From Purshia tridentata (Eukaryota > Streptophyta > Magnoliopsida > Rosales > Rosaceae), in assembly GCA_003254885.1 (NCBI GenBank), contig QANT01005322.1, positions 1-64,000 on the forward strand: DNA of 64,000 nt, in the 5' to 3' direction. Both the position numbers and the translations under genes were made by a program. Numbering within the stretch: the first letter of the stretch is position 1; the number at the start of each line of letters is the position of its first letter. Shown piece after piece: positions 35,017 through 47,031 of this stretch. The notes beneath the pieces are model-generated. The model was not told where the DNA came from, did no database searches, and saw only the letters and a list, made by a program, of their open reading frames with translations.

Positions 35017-37763
35017 ACCGCTTCACTATCGCTTAATTTCTTGAATGTATATGAGAGTGCGTTAAATCCTGAACTCATTCATTCATTCAAAGTGTACGAA
35101 ACTATGAATATACATATATATATATATATGTGTGTGTTATCTGTTTTTCAGGAGGACTCAAAAGTGCCTTTCTTTGTAACCACCTCGCCTTAATACGTGG
35201 AGCCAACTATCAGACTCCTTTATCATTTCATAGACGTACTACGACAAAAATATTCTAAATGGGGTAACAGTGACACGTATCAAACAAATTTTAAAAAAGC
35301 GCGTCATTATTTCGTAGCCCCCTAACTATTTTTGAGTTCTCTAATTACTTCCAAAGCTCTGAATAAACGTAAACGATGACATACGTAATACTCCACTCTC
35401 TTAACTTATTACTATATTAGTTAAAGCATTGTTAAGAACTCAAATAAAAGAGTAGATTCCTTTCTCAGTAGCACAATTGCTCGGTGAGATTTCAAATACT
35501 AAGCGCGCGACATCTGCATTGGATTTTACAATAATAATCGAACATATAATATAACCTATGGTTTCATGGATGGCATATGCTCTGTCTTTGGGAATGATCG
35601 ATTTGGTCAAGCAATGAAATGGCCGTCTGCAGTCGCGGTAGTGCGTGATTAATTAATTTATTAAACTTGGATTTTTTGAGTGCTTTACGAAATGACACAT
35701 ATATATATTGGATACGTATCGTATCATCTTTCTTTGTTGCTGCTTTACCAGTCACACTGGCCTTTGGACTGCAATGTAGTGCTGGAGTTGATATCTAGAA
35801 AACTATATATTAATATATACTAATTAACCAGAAGATTCATATTTGGCCATGCAAATCCACAATGGGTTGCCTAGTTCAAATCATTCATATCGGAACAATC
35901 CAAGACTAAGAGGATTAATACTATCGGATCAGAAAAGTAAAATAAAAGTTGAAGAGGATTAGTGGATGATGGGAAGAAGACATACTAATTAAGGCTATTA
36001 AACAATGAAGTATCTTCTTCCACTATGGAAAAAATCAAGGACTTAAATAATGCATGGTTGGAAAATGTTTCTCATTTACAGAGCTGGGTGGCCAAAGTTG
36101 GCCAATCCAATGATGAAGATTCAATTATAGAGAAACATTTTGCAGATAAATATATCATATATGTCAGTGTCACACTTTTGAATTTGGATGTCGCATGCAT
36201 TGCCTAGTCATCCACTCGAATACTCGATCGAATTCGAAGGACAGAGACGTACTGTTGCTTAAGTTAGTGAATTTTGTTTTTTTCGTCAATTATATGGCAC
36301 AAAATCCTATGTGGCAAAATAAAATACTACACATCATTTTTTTATTATTTTTGTAATTATACATATCACCATTTATTTTAAATAAAATTAATATTATATT
36401 TAGTGAAAGACCATCTTATTCAAACCAAATTAAATATATGATCCTAATTAATTTCAAAATACATTTGCATACAATGAGATGAATATTCTATTAAATAAAT
36501 TTTCTAAATATAATCAGTCACAAGCTGTTGATCGATGAGTCTCACATTATAGGCCTTACTCCAATTAAATGTCTACAAGCGTTCAATATTAGCGAACAAA
36601 GCGAATGTCTAGTGATTTCAAAATTTTTTTTAAGTTCAAATCTTGTTTCATTCTTGTTAGATTTAAATGAGGAATTTAATTTCTTAAGTTAGATTAAAAA
36701 AAACCTCGTGGGTACGACAATCCTTTTTCATGTATTATATTACATTTATCCTATATACTTGTAGGATATTGAACAGAATCTAAATCATAAACTAAATAAT
36801 TGGATTGAATAAAAAAACCTCGTGGGTACGACAATCCTTTTTCAAGTATTATATTACATTTATCCTGTATACTTGGAGGATATTGAACAGAATCTAAATC
36901 CTAAACTAAATAATTGGATTGAGTGTTTTTTTTTCTCTAAAATTGGAGATTTTTTTTTATAAAGAAAATGAACGTTTAGAAGTTTATAATTTTGTTATGA
37001 AGTCATTTTAAAATTCTTTTCCTTTTGTGATTTGATTATATTTTATAGAATTTTAAATGAGGATATATTAGTTTTTTAAAATGTTATGTGGAAAATATAT
37101 TATTAGATATATTAAGTAATTTAATTGACATAAAAATTCCATGTCATTATGGCATGTGTCATACTATGGCACTCTCGCATTGTCCTATACAATTACTATA
37201 AAAACCTAATTATTTTCTCTCTAAACATAAAAGCCTGATTATTGATATATTTAGTAGTATTTATTTCCACTTTATTGAAATAGCTAGGTTTTACGAAAAT
37301 GAAAATGAGAAATGAAATTTATATTTAAAAGATCTTAAAAAGCGTCTGCTAGAATATTTCAAAACAGTTTCCTAAAACCAAAAGTAGTCAAAATGGTGGC
37401 ACTAATAGAATTAAAATATATACACTTAACATGCATAAATATGTGAAAAACTTATTCAAAACAAATTTTGATTGTAACAAAGTCAATTCAAATTACGGAC
37501 TATATATATACCTTTGAAATCTTATAAATAAAAGTTTTTTGTTGTTAGTGATCTTTTTTAAATATATATTTGTATGGAAGTGTTGTAAATTATCTAAAAT
37601 TGTATGAGAAAAAAAAAAAAATCTAAATTGCATAAAATTATTCTTTATAGAAAAAGGAATAAACACGTGGATGAGGAAAGACTATTTTTATATGAAATTA
37701 ATAATGGACCACGGGTCCACGAGGCCTTTAATTAAAACTAATGAAACCTCAAGTGTACATTAA
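35017..37763. other. Intergenic, AT-rich
   Basis: Nothing coding is convincing. A TA/TG microsatellite lies near 35106-35138 in the MTP upstream region. A 114-bp tandem duplication lies at about 36696-36922 (separate entry). The rest is AT-rich sequence with short homopolymers. Confidence 0.55.
36696..36922. repeat. 114-bp tandem duplication
   Basis: Two adjacent copies begin AAAAAAACCTCGTGGGTACG and end AATAATTGGATTGA, with only a few differences. The start of the second copy is offset by 114 bases. Confidence 0.9.
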
Positions 37764-38123
37764 TTATGAATGGAAGCTATCGAGCTTGGACAGAGTCATT
37801 AATGGAACTGGATTTTTCCGGGCCAATTCGGAGAGGTTGGAGCCAACGGAGCCGCCGGCGCGGTGGAGGCCGGAGCCGACACTCGAGTTTCTGTGGTGTC
37901 TGCAGCGGAAGGAGCCAACGTGGGTGGTGGGGGAGCAGAGGCAATTCTTCCACTTTGGCTTCGCAGCATCTGATGAAGGTGTCGGTGAGGTAACCATGTG
38001 TGAATGCTTCTTGAAATCTTCAATGCTAAATTCTGGAACTGGTATGGTTAGGTTTGTACCCTTCATCCATGGGCTTCGGCTATTCTGCTCCACCTTTTCA
38101 CCCATATTCTTCTCTGTGTCCAA
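37764..38123 (-). CDS. Small protein with CSPTTHxGSFRC motif (plant serine-rich protein-like)
   Basis: Single open frame of 119 aa starting MDTEKNMGEKVEQNSRSPWM. The middle contains CLCSPTTHVGSFRCRHHRN, the signature of a small plant family (Arabidopsis relatives annotated as serine-rich protein-like) with two or three conserved cysteines around a CSPT(T/R)HPGSFRC core. The Pro of that core is Val here. The tail SVGSNLSELARK is also typical. The function of the family is unknown. An overlapping plus-strand frame of similar size is judged a shadow because it lacks any known motif. Confidence 0.75.
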   Translation of the reverse strand: MDTEKNMGEKVEQNSRSPWMKGTNLTIPVPEFSIEDFKKHSHMVTSPTPSSDAAKPKWKNCLCSPTTHVGSFRCRHHRNSSVGSGLHRAGGSVGSNLSELARKNPVPLMTLSKLDSFHS

Positions 38124-39648
38124 ACTTTAACAGCAAGACAAAACAAACAAACAATAACATTAGCCACTAATTCAAGAACATCCCCCCATACAAATTTGAA
38201 TCCCAAATATAATGTCACAATATCTGTGTCGATGTTTAATTTACCCATTTTAAATTGATTAGCTTCAAAGAAGATTAAGATATCTATCTATGAAACACTG
38301 TCATATTATTTGAGATATAGATCGAAAGATCATTATCAGTATTCTTAATTCAAGCTGCAAGCATGGCTTAAGAATATAACATGTTTGAATGCAATTGTAT
38401 TTTTCATTCAATGATGATGGCATTAGAGATCTTGAACAAAAAAGAAAAAAAAAGAAGCCAAAACTGATCAATGAATTCAAAAGTTGATATTAGAAAAATT
38501 TAACAATGAAATTATGTAACCTGGAGATGGAATACTTGGAATTAGCAGATTATCTCCCCAAACTGCCAGCAATAGTTTCTCTGGCTTCTGTGAAGGAGAA
38601 GGGTGAGATGGTCAGGAATGTCTAACACATTTATCTTCCTGTCCACACCCCCTTAACACAAAGAGGAAAAGATCTTAAAAAGAAGTATCAACCAATTTTG
38701 ACATCAGTAACTACTAGCTGATTTTTTGGTGTCTAGTTTCAGATTTGTGGTAACTCCTTAGTCAGAAGTTTGCAGCCACTAATTTTTCATTTTGGGCATC
38801 TCTTATATTTTTGTTCCATTTAATTAAAACCAACCCCTATTTGTCCACGAATAACAGCATTCTAAGCCAAAATTACCATTGGCTAATGCACTTGTAGAAC
38901 TCAATATTATTGTCAATAAAAATAGACAATCTTCATTCCATTCCAAAATTAACCAAAATAGTTTATAATCCTCAATATTTATAGAAGGAAAAAATAGAGG
39001 TGCATAAAAGAAAAGAAGATAAACAAACCTTGAAGCTACTAATAAAACTATTACTTATGCAGTGGAAGGCTGGAAGCTATTATTAATGTCAAACTTTTAA
39101 ACATCGAAATTCTTCAGCCCTGAATACTGAATTATGAGTGTTGAAATCTTAAGCGCTGAGTTAATTTTGCAAATGAACTTAAGTACAAATTTTGATTGAT
39201 CGCTTAGAAAATTATAGTAACAGATTTTGATTCATAGTTGGGTGTGTATCTAACGGTGACTGTGAAAGTCTGATGGTAGTAGTGTGTATATGTGTGTAGG
39301 CCTTTATTTACCAGTCATTATTTACCATCATTAAGTTGTGATATGAATCTATTTTTCAACCTTATAGCACAATATAAATTAGAAAAGTACAATGATCACA
39401 CAGTATATAGGCCTAAAGTCATATTTGGCCAAACAACTGAAATCAATTTTAGAATTCTAAACTATAACATATCAAATAGTCACCACAAATTTGCAAAGTT
39501 TGGCCCAACCAACTGAGCGGGTCAACAAAACCAAAAGAGATGGGATACAAACTCATTATGATCTTTGTTTTGTTTTTCCTATTCGCTGTCCCTTATTATT
39601 ACAACCAAATAGTCACATTATGCTCTGTTATTTGCTTTGTCTTTCTCC
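38124..39648. other. Intergenic
   Basis: AT-rich. It probably includes the 5' UTR of the small CSPTTH protein (38124-38630) and the 3' UTR of FPS. No further gene was seen. Confidence 0.6.
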
Positions 39649-42642
39649 CTACTTCTGCCTCTTGTAGATCTTTGCCAGGAATGATTTCAACACTGCCTGT
39701 ACCGCTTTGCTTGAATGAGCTTCGATGGATTTTATAAGTTTTTGATAACTATTCCTCTCATACTCAGCAAATACACCCTGCAGACCCCAAATTTAATGTA
39801 ACAATGTTAAAAATGATTACTTCTAACTCCAGAGATATGCACAGGAAGCAAACGCTCGATAGTATGCAAAATGCTTCCCATGCTTTAAGCCCTGGGGGCA
39901 AAAAGGAAAAAAACGAAAACACAGAAAATGTAAACCAGAAAGAGAAGGGAGGGAGAATAACCTCAAGATCAAGGACTTTATATAGCTCTTTTACTTTTGC
40001 AATACATTCTTGGTCATCCTTCCCATAGTTCTCCTGGTAACATAACACAAACACAGAAAAATGTGATCAAAAACTATAATACAGGGACATAGTATACAAT
40101 ATGTAGGAAAATGGATTTTCTTGCTTACATGTAATAATTTCTTTTGTTCCTCATTGGAAATTTCTAGTGCTTTCACAACCAACCAAGAGCACTTGAAGTC
40201 TTGAATATCAGTCCCAACCTAATATTTTAAATGGCCAAGGATTAGGACTCTCATAACTCTATGATGGTAGGGAATTGCATGACCAAAGGCCAAATGAATA
40301 TAGCTTTACAACATACCTTGCCGATCACTTCGGGCTCACCAAAACAATCCAAGTAATCATCCTACAAAATACATTGGCGCACCATTAGAAAAAACAAAAG
40401 ATTAAACCAAAATACTAAGGCAACAGAGATGTATGCTTGTTTGATTGCTGAGAAGTCATAGGAAGGAAGAAACAATTGGTGGTCATAGATTGATCTTGGA
40501 TCTGTAGTTGTGGCATTCCTTTATTCTCTTCTCTTATTCTTCCTACAGTTTATCACAGGAAGATTTCTCTGTAAAATTAACAATTACCTGTACTTGAAAA
40601 TAGTTTCCCATCGTAATAAGAATATTCTTCACATCAACTTGGCTTTCAAGATCTTTGCCTGCCATTAGCAATGCACATGCTACCTGATTGCATAGATTGA
40701 TCACAAGCAAGATATGTCAAAGAATATTCACTAAACCCTGGCATGAACAAGCAAAAAAAATCAAGCACTCTTCTCTGAAGAGGTATTCATCTGTGAATGC
40801 CTAAAAAATAATTTGTACTCACTGGAAGGTAAAATGAGTAATAAGCAGTTTTGTACTGAACAATGCGGCGGTGACTGCATGATAACACAACCATTTGAGC
40901 GTTATAAACAGAAAAAGGAAATAAATTCAATTGAGAACCAATTGTATTAAATCCAAACCATCTCAATTTTCACTTACAGTGCCAATGAGTACTTTGATAG
41001 ATCTTTCTCCCCTTCATGAGTGGTAATTAAATCTATCATTTGTCCATGGGTTGTTTGAAATTCCACCTGCATATCAATGTTGATGATTGATAATTTGATA
41101 CATGGTTAAAAGGAAAAAAGCAACTTAGTTACCCTGGTCTAAAGTCTATGCAAAAAAACTAAAGACAACCGTACCTCGTTAAATAAATCCAACAGATCCA
41201 CATAGTAAGGCTTCCCCTTAAAATGATTTTTGAGAATTCTTGGGATATGGTTCCGAAGTATTATGCCATCATTCACAGCAATCATGCCAATCTAGGATTA
41301 ACAAGTATGGAAGTTAGCATTTTCAAAGCAATTAAAAAAAGAATTGCACAGGAAAAGGTTCACTCTTGTTAGAGGCTCATACCTTCGGTAGTCTGAACCA
41401 GCAGGGCTGACTCCTACGTGTATGAGAGCCATCCATGATATCATCAAGTACGAGAAAATATGCTTGAAGCTGAAAAACGCAATGAAAAGGTTAAAAATTA
41501 CATAGTAGCAGAGCAGAGGTGTGGTAAACATCCTGATTGATTTTGCAAAAGCAGCGGGAGTTATTTTGTAGCCATACCCATTCAATACACCAACCAAGTG
41601 CACTAGCATGAAAGACTTCATCTTCTGTCAATTCCCTTCCTTCCTTAAGTAATTTTAAGCTGTCAACGACGGATAGACCGCGATTCAGCTTTCCTGCCAA
41701 CAAAATAAGTAGTATGAGCAGAGGCTCCATCACAGAATGGTCAAAGAAGAATTGGAAATTGTAACATTTCTGTCAACACCTCCTAGCACATTGTAGTCCA
41801 GCATCTGCCAAAAAAAAAAAGGACACAAAGATTCAATTATGATGCACAAAAAATTGAGAATAAACTTTTGCCATAGTACAACAAAAAAAAGTGCACATGG
41901 GCCTTCAAAACCATATCTAGGCGCAGAAGGACATAACCAAGTTCTATTGGAACTAATAGAAACCCACAAAGGCAAACGTATGAAACATGTAAAATTCTAT
42001 TGGGACTAATAGAAACCCACACAGACACAAACGTATGAAACATGTGCATGCTATATACATGGGCTTATTCTATATTTACAAATGCTATTATGATTGCACA
42101 TCCAACATGCACAAATCATATATAAGGCAAATAAATCGTGTATATGTGCAACTCTAAAAGTCTATACGAAAACCATATGCATACTATAAAAGTTCAGGCA
42201 ATTCCAGTTAAAAAAAATTAAAAAATTAAAGATTTCAGCCCAATTTGGACTCTCGCATTATCCCAATACCAATATATTATTACAAAAACCTGTATCTCAC
42301 CCAACTAAGTCAAAAAAAAAGTATCCCATCAAACTTCACAACCAAATAATTTTGTTTCACCAAAGTTAACAAAAATATTCCTTCCAAAAAACAACCAAGA
42401 AAAAAACTTGAAAACTGGAAACTAAAACTGAATGTAACAGTAGCAGCAGAAGAATAATATAGCCCATCTTTGAAAGCTATGCACATTGAGATTACAAACT
42501 TAATAATCAATCAAGGGAGAGATGGAAATACCTGGTCGATCCATTGACGAGAAACGTCAGTGAATTCGAAAGCAGGGTCATTGAGAAGCTCCGATTTCAA
42601 AACAGAGTACACCTCCAAGAACTTGGTCCTTAAATCGCTCAT
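39649..42642 (-). CDS. FPS: Farnesyl diphosphate synthase
   Basis: Makes FPP (C15) from IPP and DMAPP for sterols, sesquiterpenes and prenylation, typically in the cytosol. Twelve exons: 42532-42642, 41780-41804, 41578-41693, 41383-41469, 41175-41291, 40978-41066, 40823-40874, 40588-40683, 40317-40361, 40129-40218, 39962-40033, 39649-39777; 1029 nt, 342 aa, the standard plant FPS length. The first Asp-rich motif is [14 protein letters not shown]; the second is [11 protein letters not shown]. The protein ends AKIYKRQK. The start [20 protein letters not shown] is the cytosolic short form, with no in-frame upstream Met found before the GA-rich 5' UTR (42669-42683). All introns are GT-AG. Confidence 0.97.
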
Positions 42643-43157
42643 TTTCTTCACACACAAGTTCAGGTAGAGAGAGAGAGAGAGAGGGGATTATGCAAACTGC
42701 GAAGGTGACGATGTGGGCTTTAAAAACGCGAATGGAGGAAAGGACAGAGCTTTTAAATAATGAAATAGTAGCCGCTAGTTTTGAACGAGTGAAGAAGGAA
42801 GCAGAGTAACGCTGACTGCTGTGTGTGTTGGTCCACGAAGTCAGATCTGGTGTCCCGGTGTCTCTACTTCACCAGAAAAACTTCCCTATTTACTGCTATG
42901 GTGACCCACACCGTCAGATACTTGCCGTTCCACTTCACACGACAACTACTCTCGTATTGCTGTTACAGTGACGTGGTACTGCATCATCATATCACATGAC
43001 TAATACCAAATTTTAATGTTTCAACCTCGTTACGTCTTGCGTGTTGATATATAAACTCAACTAATTTAACTTATTCCTCGCTAAACTCTTTATATGATTA
43101 TATCTAATTTCAAAATTAAGATGTACATAATTATTTTTCTACAAAATACTCTTGTGA

Positions 43158-43335
43158 GGGTGTTTCTTATTGAAATTTTAATAAATTATTAAGAACTTTA
43201 CCACTTAATGAAATTTATGAATTTTTCATTACGGATAAGTTGGAAACACCTATAGAAATTTATTAATCTTAATTGAGAACACCTAATTTTAATGAACTTT
43301 TAAAATTTATTAAAATTCAAGTTGAGAATAGCCCC
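43158..43335. mobile_element. Small MITE with inverted ends
   Basis: Left end GGGTGTTTCTTATTGAAATT and right end (reverse complement) GGGGCTATTCTCAACTTGAA are both followed by TTTTAATAAATT. About 180 bp with no ORF. The target duplication is not clear. Confidence 0.5.
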
Positions 43336-43382
43336 TAACATACATATGTAACACTACACCTAACTTTTTTTTCACTCTCTAA

Positions 43383-43828
43383 GTGGGGTGTATTGTATAT
43401 GGATTTTAAAAGACTTTTATGGAATTTAAAAGTCATATGGTATTCAATTAAGACTTTTAAAGACTTTAAAAAAGTAGATAAAAATTTATATGTATTCAAT
43501 TAAGAATGTTAAGGAGTTTATAAAAGTCATATGATATTCAATTAAGACTTTAATGACTTTTAAAAAGTCCATAAAAATCTATGTGTATTCAAAAAGTCAT
43601 AGACTTTTATAGACTTCATTTAATGATGGATTTCTAAAGACTTTGAAAGACTTTTATGTGTATTTCAAAGTCATTATAAATCCAACCTATTCTCTACGGA
43701 TTTATAAGGATTTCTATAGACTCTGTAAAACTTTGTAGAACTCTATAAAAATCTATAAATTCTGCAAAAGTCTGCAACTTGAAAAAAGCCTATAAAAGTC
43801 TTTATAAATCTATATACACTACATCCCC
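43383..43828. mobile_element. TAA-flanked MITE (Tourist-like)
   Basis: Ends GTGGGGTGTATTGTATATGG and (reverse complement) GGGGATGTAGTGTATATAGA, flanked by TAA at 43380-43382 and 43829-43831. The interior is built of repeated words such as TATTCAATTAAGACTTTTA in both orientations. No transposase. Confidence 0.65.
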
Positions 43829-45483
43829 TAAATCTACAAAACACACTCAATACCATCACTGCCGTCAACGCCACTCAACTCCATCTCACTACCACCCAAC
43901 ATATAATAAATTCAAAGTCCTCTACCCTAATGAAAAGAAGTATGGACTTAAATTTGTAACACATAAGTTGCATAAATTTTGAATTTAAAATTAATTTAAA
44001 ATCAATTTATTCCAATTTCACCTAACAAATGTAAGAGCATCTAGTGGCGGATTCAGAAATTAATTATTATGAGATCAAGACTAAAAAGCTCACGAATATT
44101 TATTTTGAGTAAAAAAACATTCAAATGCAACTCATGTGACTCACCCTCTCTTCCTCCTTCCTCTGATCTTCTTTTTTCTTTCAAACATAAACACAAACAT
44201 TTTACCTGCAACTTTGCCCCTAAATCTGTCACCAAGACTCAAGCTTGATAGGGTCAAAATTTTTCCTTAAACCTAACATTTATAGGTTAATATGTTCGCT
44301 TGCCCCATTAACCCCATTCGCCCCTGAGAGCATTTACCCTACAATTGTAATACCGAGATAGAATCCCTCCTCGCACAATATGATTTGTCAAAAAGAAAAT
44401 CTAAATCAAATCATTTAAGTATATTCCTTTCAGAACCAATTTATTCCTTATTAAAAAATTGGAAAACAATTTCGATATTTTATTGTATTCCTAGAAAAGA
44501 GATCAAAGCCATCGATAATTTTCTATGTATGATCGAAGAAAAGAGAAAGAGACAAATTGCAGGAGAACTGGACAAGACAATATGATATAATAAAATATTT
44601 TGTGACTTGTAAGTTGTAAATTGTAATGTTGTCAACAAATACCAATAGTCCAATACGGAGTGCCAACTGCCAAGTGACTTTGGGCATCTCACTCACCAAC
44701 CCCAACCCACGTCATTAAGTCAACAGTCAACATTATCTTCATCCAAATGGCAAAATTTGCATGTGCTCATTTTCCAAATGAGTGTGGCCAAAAAAAAAAA
44801 AGAAAAAAAAAGAGAGAGGGTAAAATGAGGACTAGGCTGCCTCCATACTTATTTGTCCGGCCCATAATGATGCTGGGCTTTTCCATCCCCTATGACTCAC
44901 TCTCGTTACCCAGGCCTGACCCGTCTACATATTTTTCTTAAATATTTTTTTATTTATTTTGAGAGGGTTCCAACTTGGCAATTTGTTGTCATTTTCTATT
45001 GAATATTAAATTTTTGGAGTCTTGATGTTAGTCTAAGTGGTGGTGAGAAATGAAGGTTGGTGGAGTGATGCTCTAATCTAATGGCTAGGATTATAATAGG
45101 TTGAGATTTGATTCGATGTAAAAAAATATATATACAAAATCAATATTAGAGATTAAAGCAAAAATTTGGATATATATCATCTATTACAAAGGTTGATGCA
45201 TTATTTAGTCAATCATATATATATATGTGTGTGTGTATACATGTATGTATGCCACAAATTAATGACATTCTAATGAATATGTGTTTTAGGTACATGTTGG
45301 AGAGAATCATTATCTTTCTTTTTGTATATTCAAAGACTTTAAATCTTTGGTATAGTTTGGTTACTGGTGAGCTCCACTGTACAAGCAATAAACTCACTCG
45401 AGTAACCAAGTAAAATCACACACAAAAAACAGAAGAAAATAAAAATTTAAAAAGAGCTTCAGCCAAATTGTTGTCCTGTTGTC

Positions 45484-47031
45484 CTATCTCTGTAGTTCTT
45501 GCTTACAAAGAGGACAACAAGATATAATCCTAAGCCACTGATCCACACATTTGAGATGAAACATATGTGAACATGGCAACTGCATCACTTCTTCCTTGTC
45601 GCTATATTTGGCCAGGCAAATGCAGCAGTCCTGTCAATACAAGAAAAAGAGACAAATTAATGGCCTGTATATGGTTATAGGACATTATTTTCTTGACATT
45701 TTACATGTTCGATAACCATTAGACCTCAAAAGTTCAATGGAGCACAGTTCCGCTCTCCTCGGGAAAAGACACATTACAAATAAGGGGGCAAGGAACCAAG
45801 GATTTTCATTCAAATTCTTGCCGGACCCTAAAAACTTAAGCTAACAATGTATAAATTCATATTAGACAGTCGAGACTTAGAAGAGAAACGGAGATCTAGT
45901 GTGTGAAAAATGCCAAGCAGGACACATATGAAATATTTATATGAAAGACCAAATTAGCTTTGTATTTATAGTATTGACTTACTGGATCTTCATTTGCAAG
46001 GTCAGAATTGCAATCACTTCCAAGCTCTACTTTGGTGTTAACTTCTTTGTATCTCCAGCTGGGAAGCTGAGAGATTTGGTCATCAGATGCTCCTCTATCA
46101 ATGGACCCCATGTTCATGTTGTATCCAAGCAGGCTGCTAACTAGCGGTACACAGCAACATAGCAGCACAAACAATAGGAAGGGAAAAGAGTAGCTGATGG
46201 CATTCCAAGTAAGCAGAGAGATGCAGAGCACATGGAGTTTTGGGGCAACAGAAAAAGAACTGAAGCGAGAATCAAACACCCAAACATTGCCCATTACAAA
46301 CCATATTGCAAAGAACAGCTCAAGCGAGGTTCTACACCTGTTCATCAAATGCGTGGTCCTGTATGTATATTTATACACGGTATATCAAACTCTGAGATAT
46401 ACAAAAATCCATATAAAAATATTGACCCAAATGTTTCATAGTCTGCAATGATTAATCACAACCATAATAACTAAAAGGAAGTGATTGAGGGGTATAAAAA
46501 GTACCTAGATTCTTCAGTGCTTCTCTGCTGTTCCACATTAGAGAGGTTGAAACCATCTCCTTGAGTCAGATAAAGTAGCCTGTAACGCCCAAAGAGTACC
46601 AGCAAATTGAGAATACAGCCAATATCATACCCAACAATCCAAATTCTCATAGGCCAAATTGGCTTCTCCTTCTTTGAAACAGCCAAAGTAACTGTTGTGA
46701 TGCTTATTTGAACAACCAAAGCCATAAATTCCAGCATCATCCAAGTACTGGAATTGAAAGGGTTTGACCCAAGATCAGACCTTGATCCATTTTGGTAGTG
46801 GAACACTCTTCTTAAGAAGGTAAACCACCTTGCTCTAGATATTCTCATAGCCATTCTCATCAAGAATGAAGAAGAAGGAGTTCTAGCGGGCCCGTTCCTG
46901 ACAACACTAATAGCCGTACGATCATCTCCTGGAGAACTTGATGTAAATGAAACCGCACTGCCAGAGTTACACATGGACTCTGGTGGATAAAGGTAACGGG
47001 TAGTCATAGAAAAATGATTTATATTGGCCAC
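45484..47031 (-). CDS. Membrane RING-H2 E3 ubiquitin ligase (At4g11680/RIE1-like)
   Basis: Three exons: 46505-47031, 45983-46337, 45484-45630; 1029 nt, 342 aa. The N-terminal Ser-rich region is followed by four to five hydrophobic segments (MMLEFMALVVQISITTVTLA, IVGYDIGCILNLLVLFG, LFFAIWFVMGNVWVF, FPFLLFVLLCCCVPLVSSLL). A C-terminal RING-H2 finger follows: CCICLAKY, then LPCSHMFHLKC, then SCCPLCKQEL, with all eight Cys/His ligands present. Architecture and length fit the plant family of ER/Golgi-type membrane E3 ligases. An alternative start at Met9 (MTTRYLYPPES) is possible. Substrate unknown. Confidence 0.9.

Larger units (their letters stand above)
42643..45483. other. Intergenic with several MITE-like elements
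   Basis: 42643-42850 is the FPS 5' UTR and promoter. MITEs lie at about 43158-43335 and 43383-43828 (separate entries). Around 44040-44335 the phrases GTGGCGGATTCAGAA and CCCCATTCGCCCCTGA look like ends of another DNA element, too decayed to bound. A short frame at 44385-44585 is not recognised. A TA/TG repeat lies near 45212-45240. Confidence 0.5.

Noticed and set aside
34668-35193. Overlapping plus- and minus-strand frames around the MTP first exon
   Set aside because: Only the minus frame 34773-35016 joins in phase to the MTP exons; the others are shadows.
37741-38130. 129-codon plus-strand ORF
   Set aside because: It overlaps the minus-strand frame that carries the known CSPTTHxGSFRC motif; the plus frame has no motif and is a shadow.
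44385-44585. 66-codon plus-strand frame
   Set aside because: Unrecognised, AT-rich, and overlapping equally long frames on the other strand.
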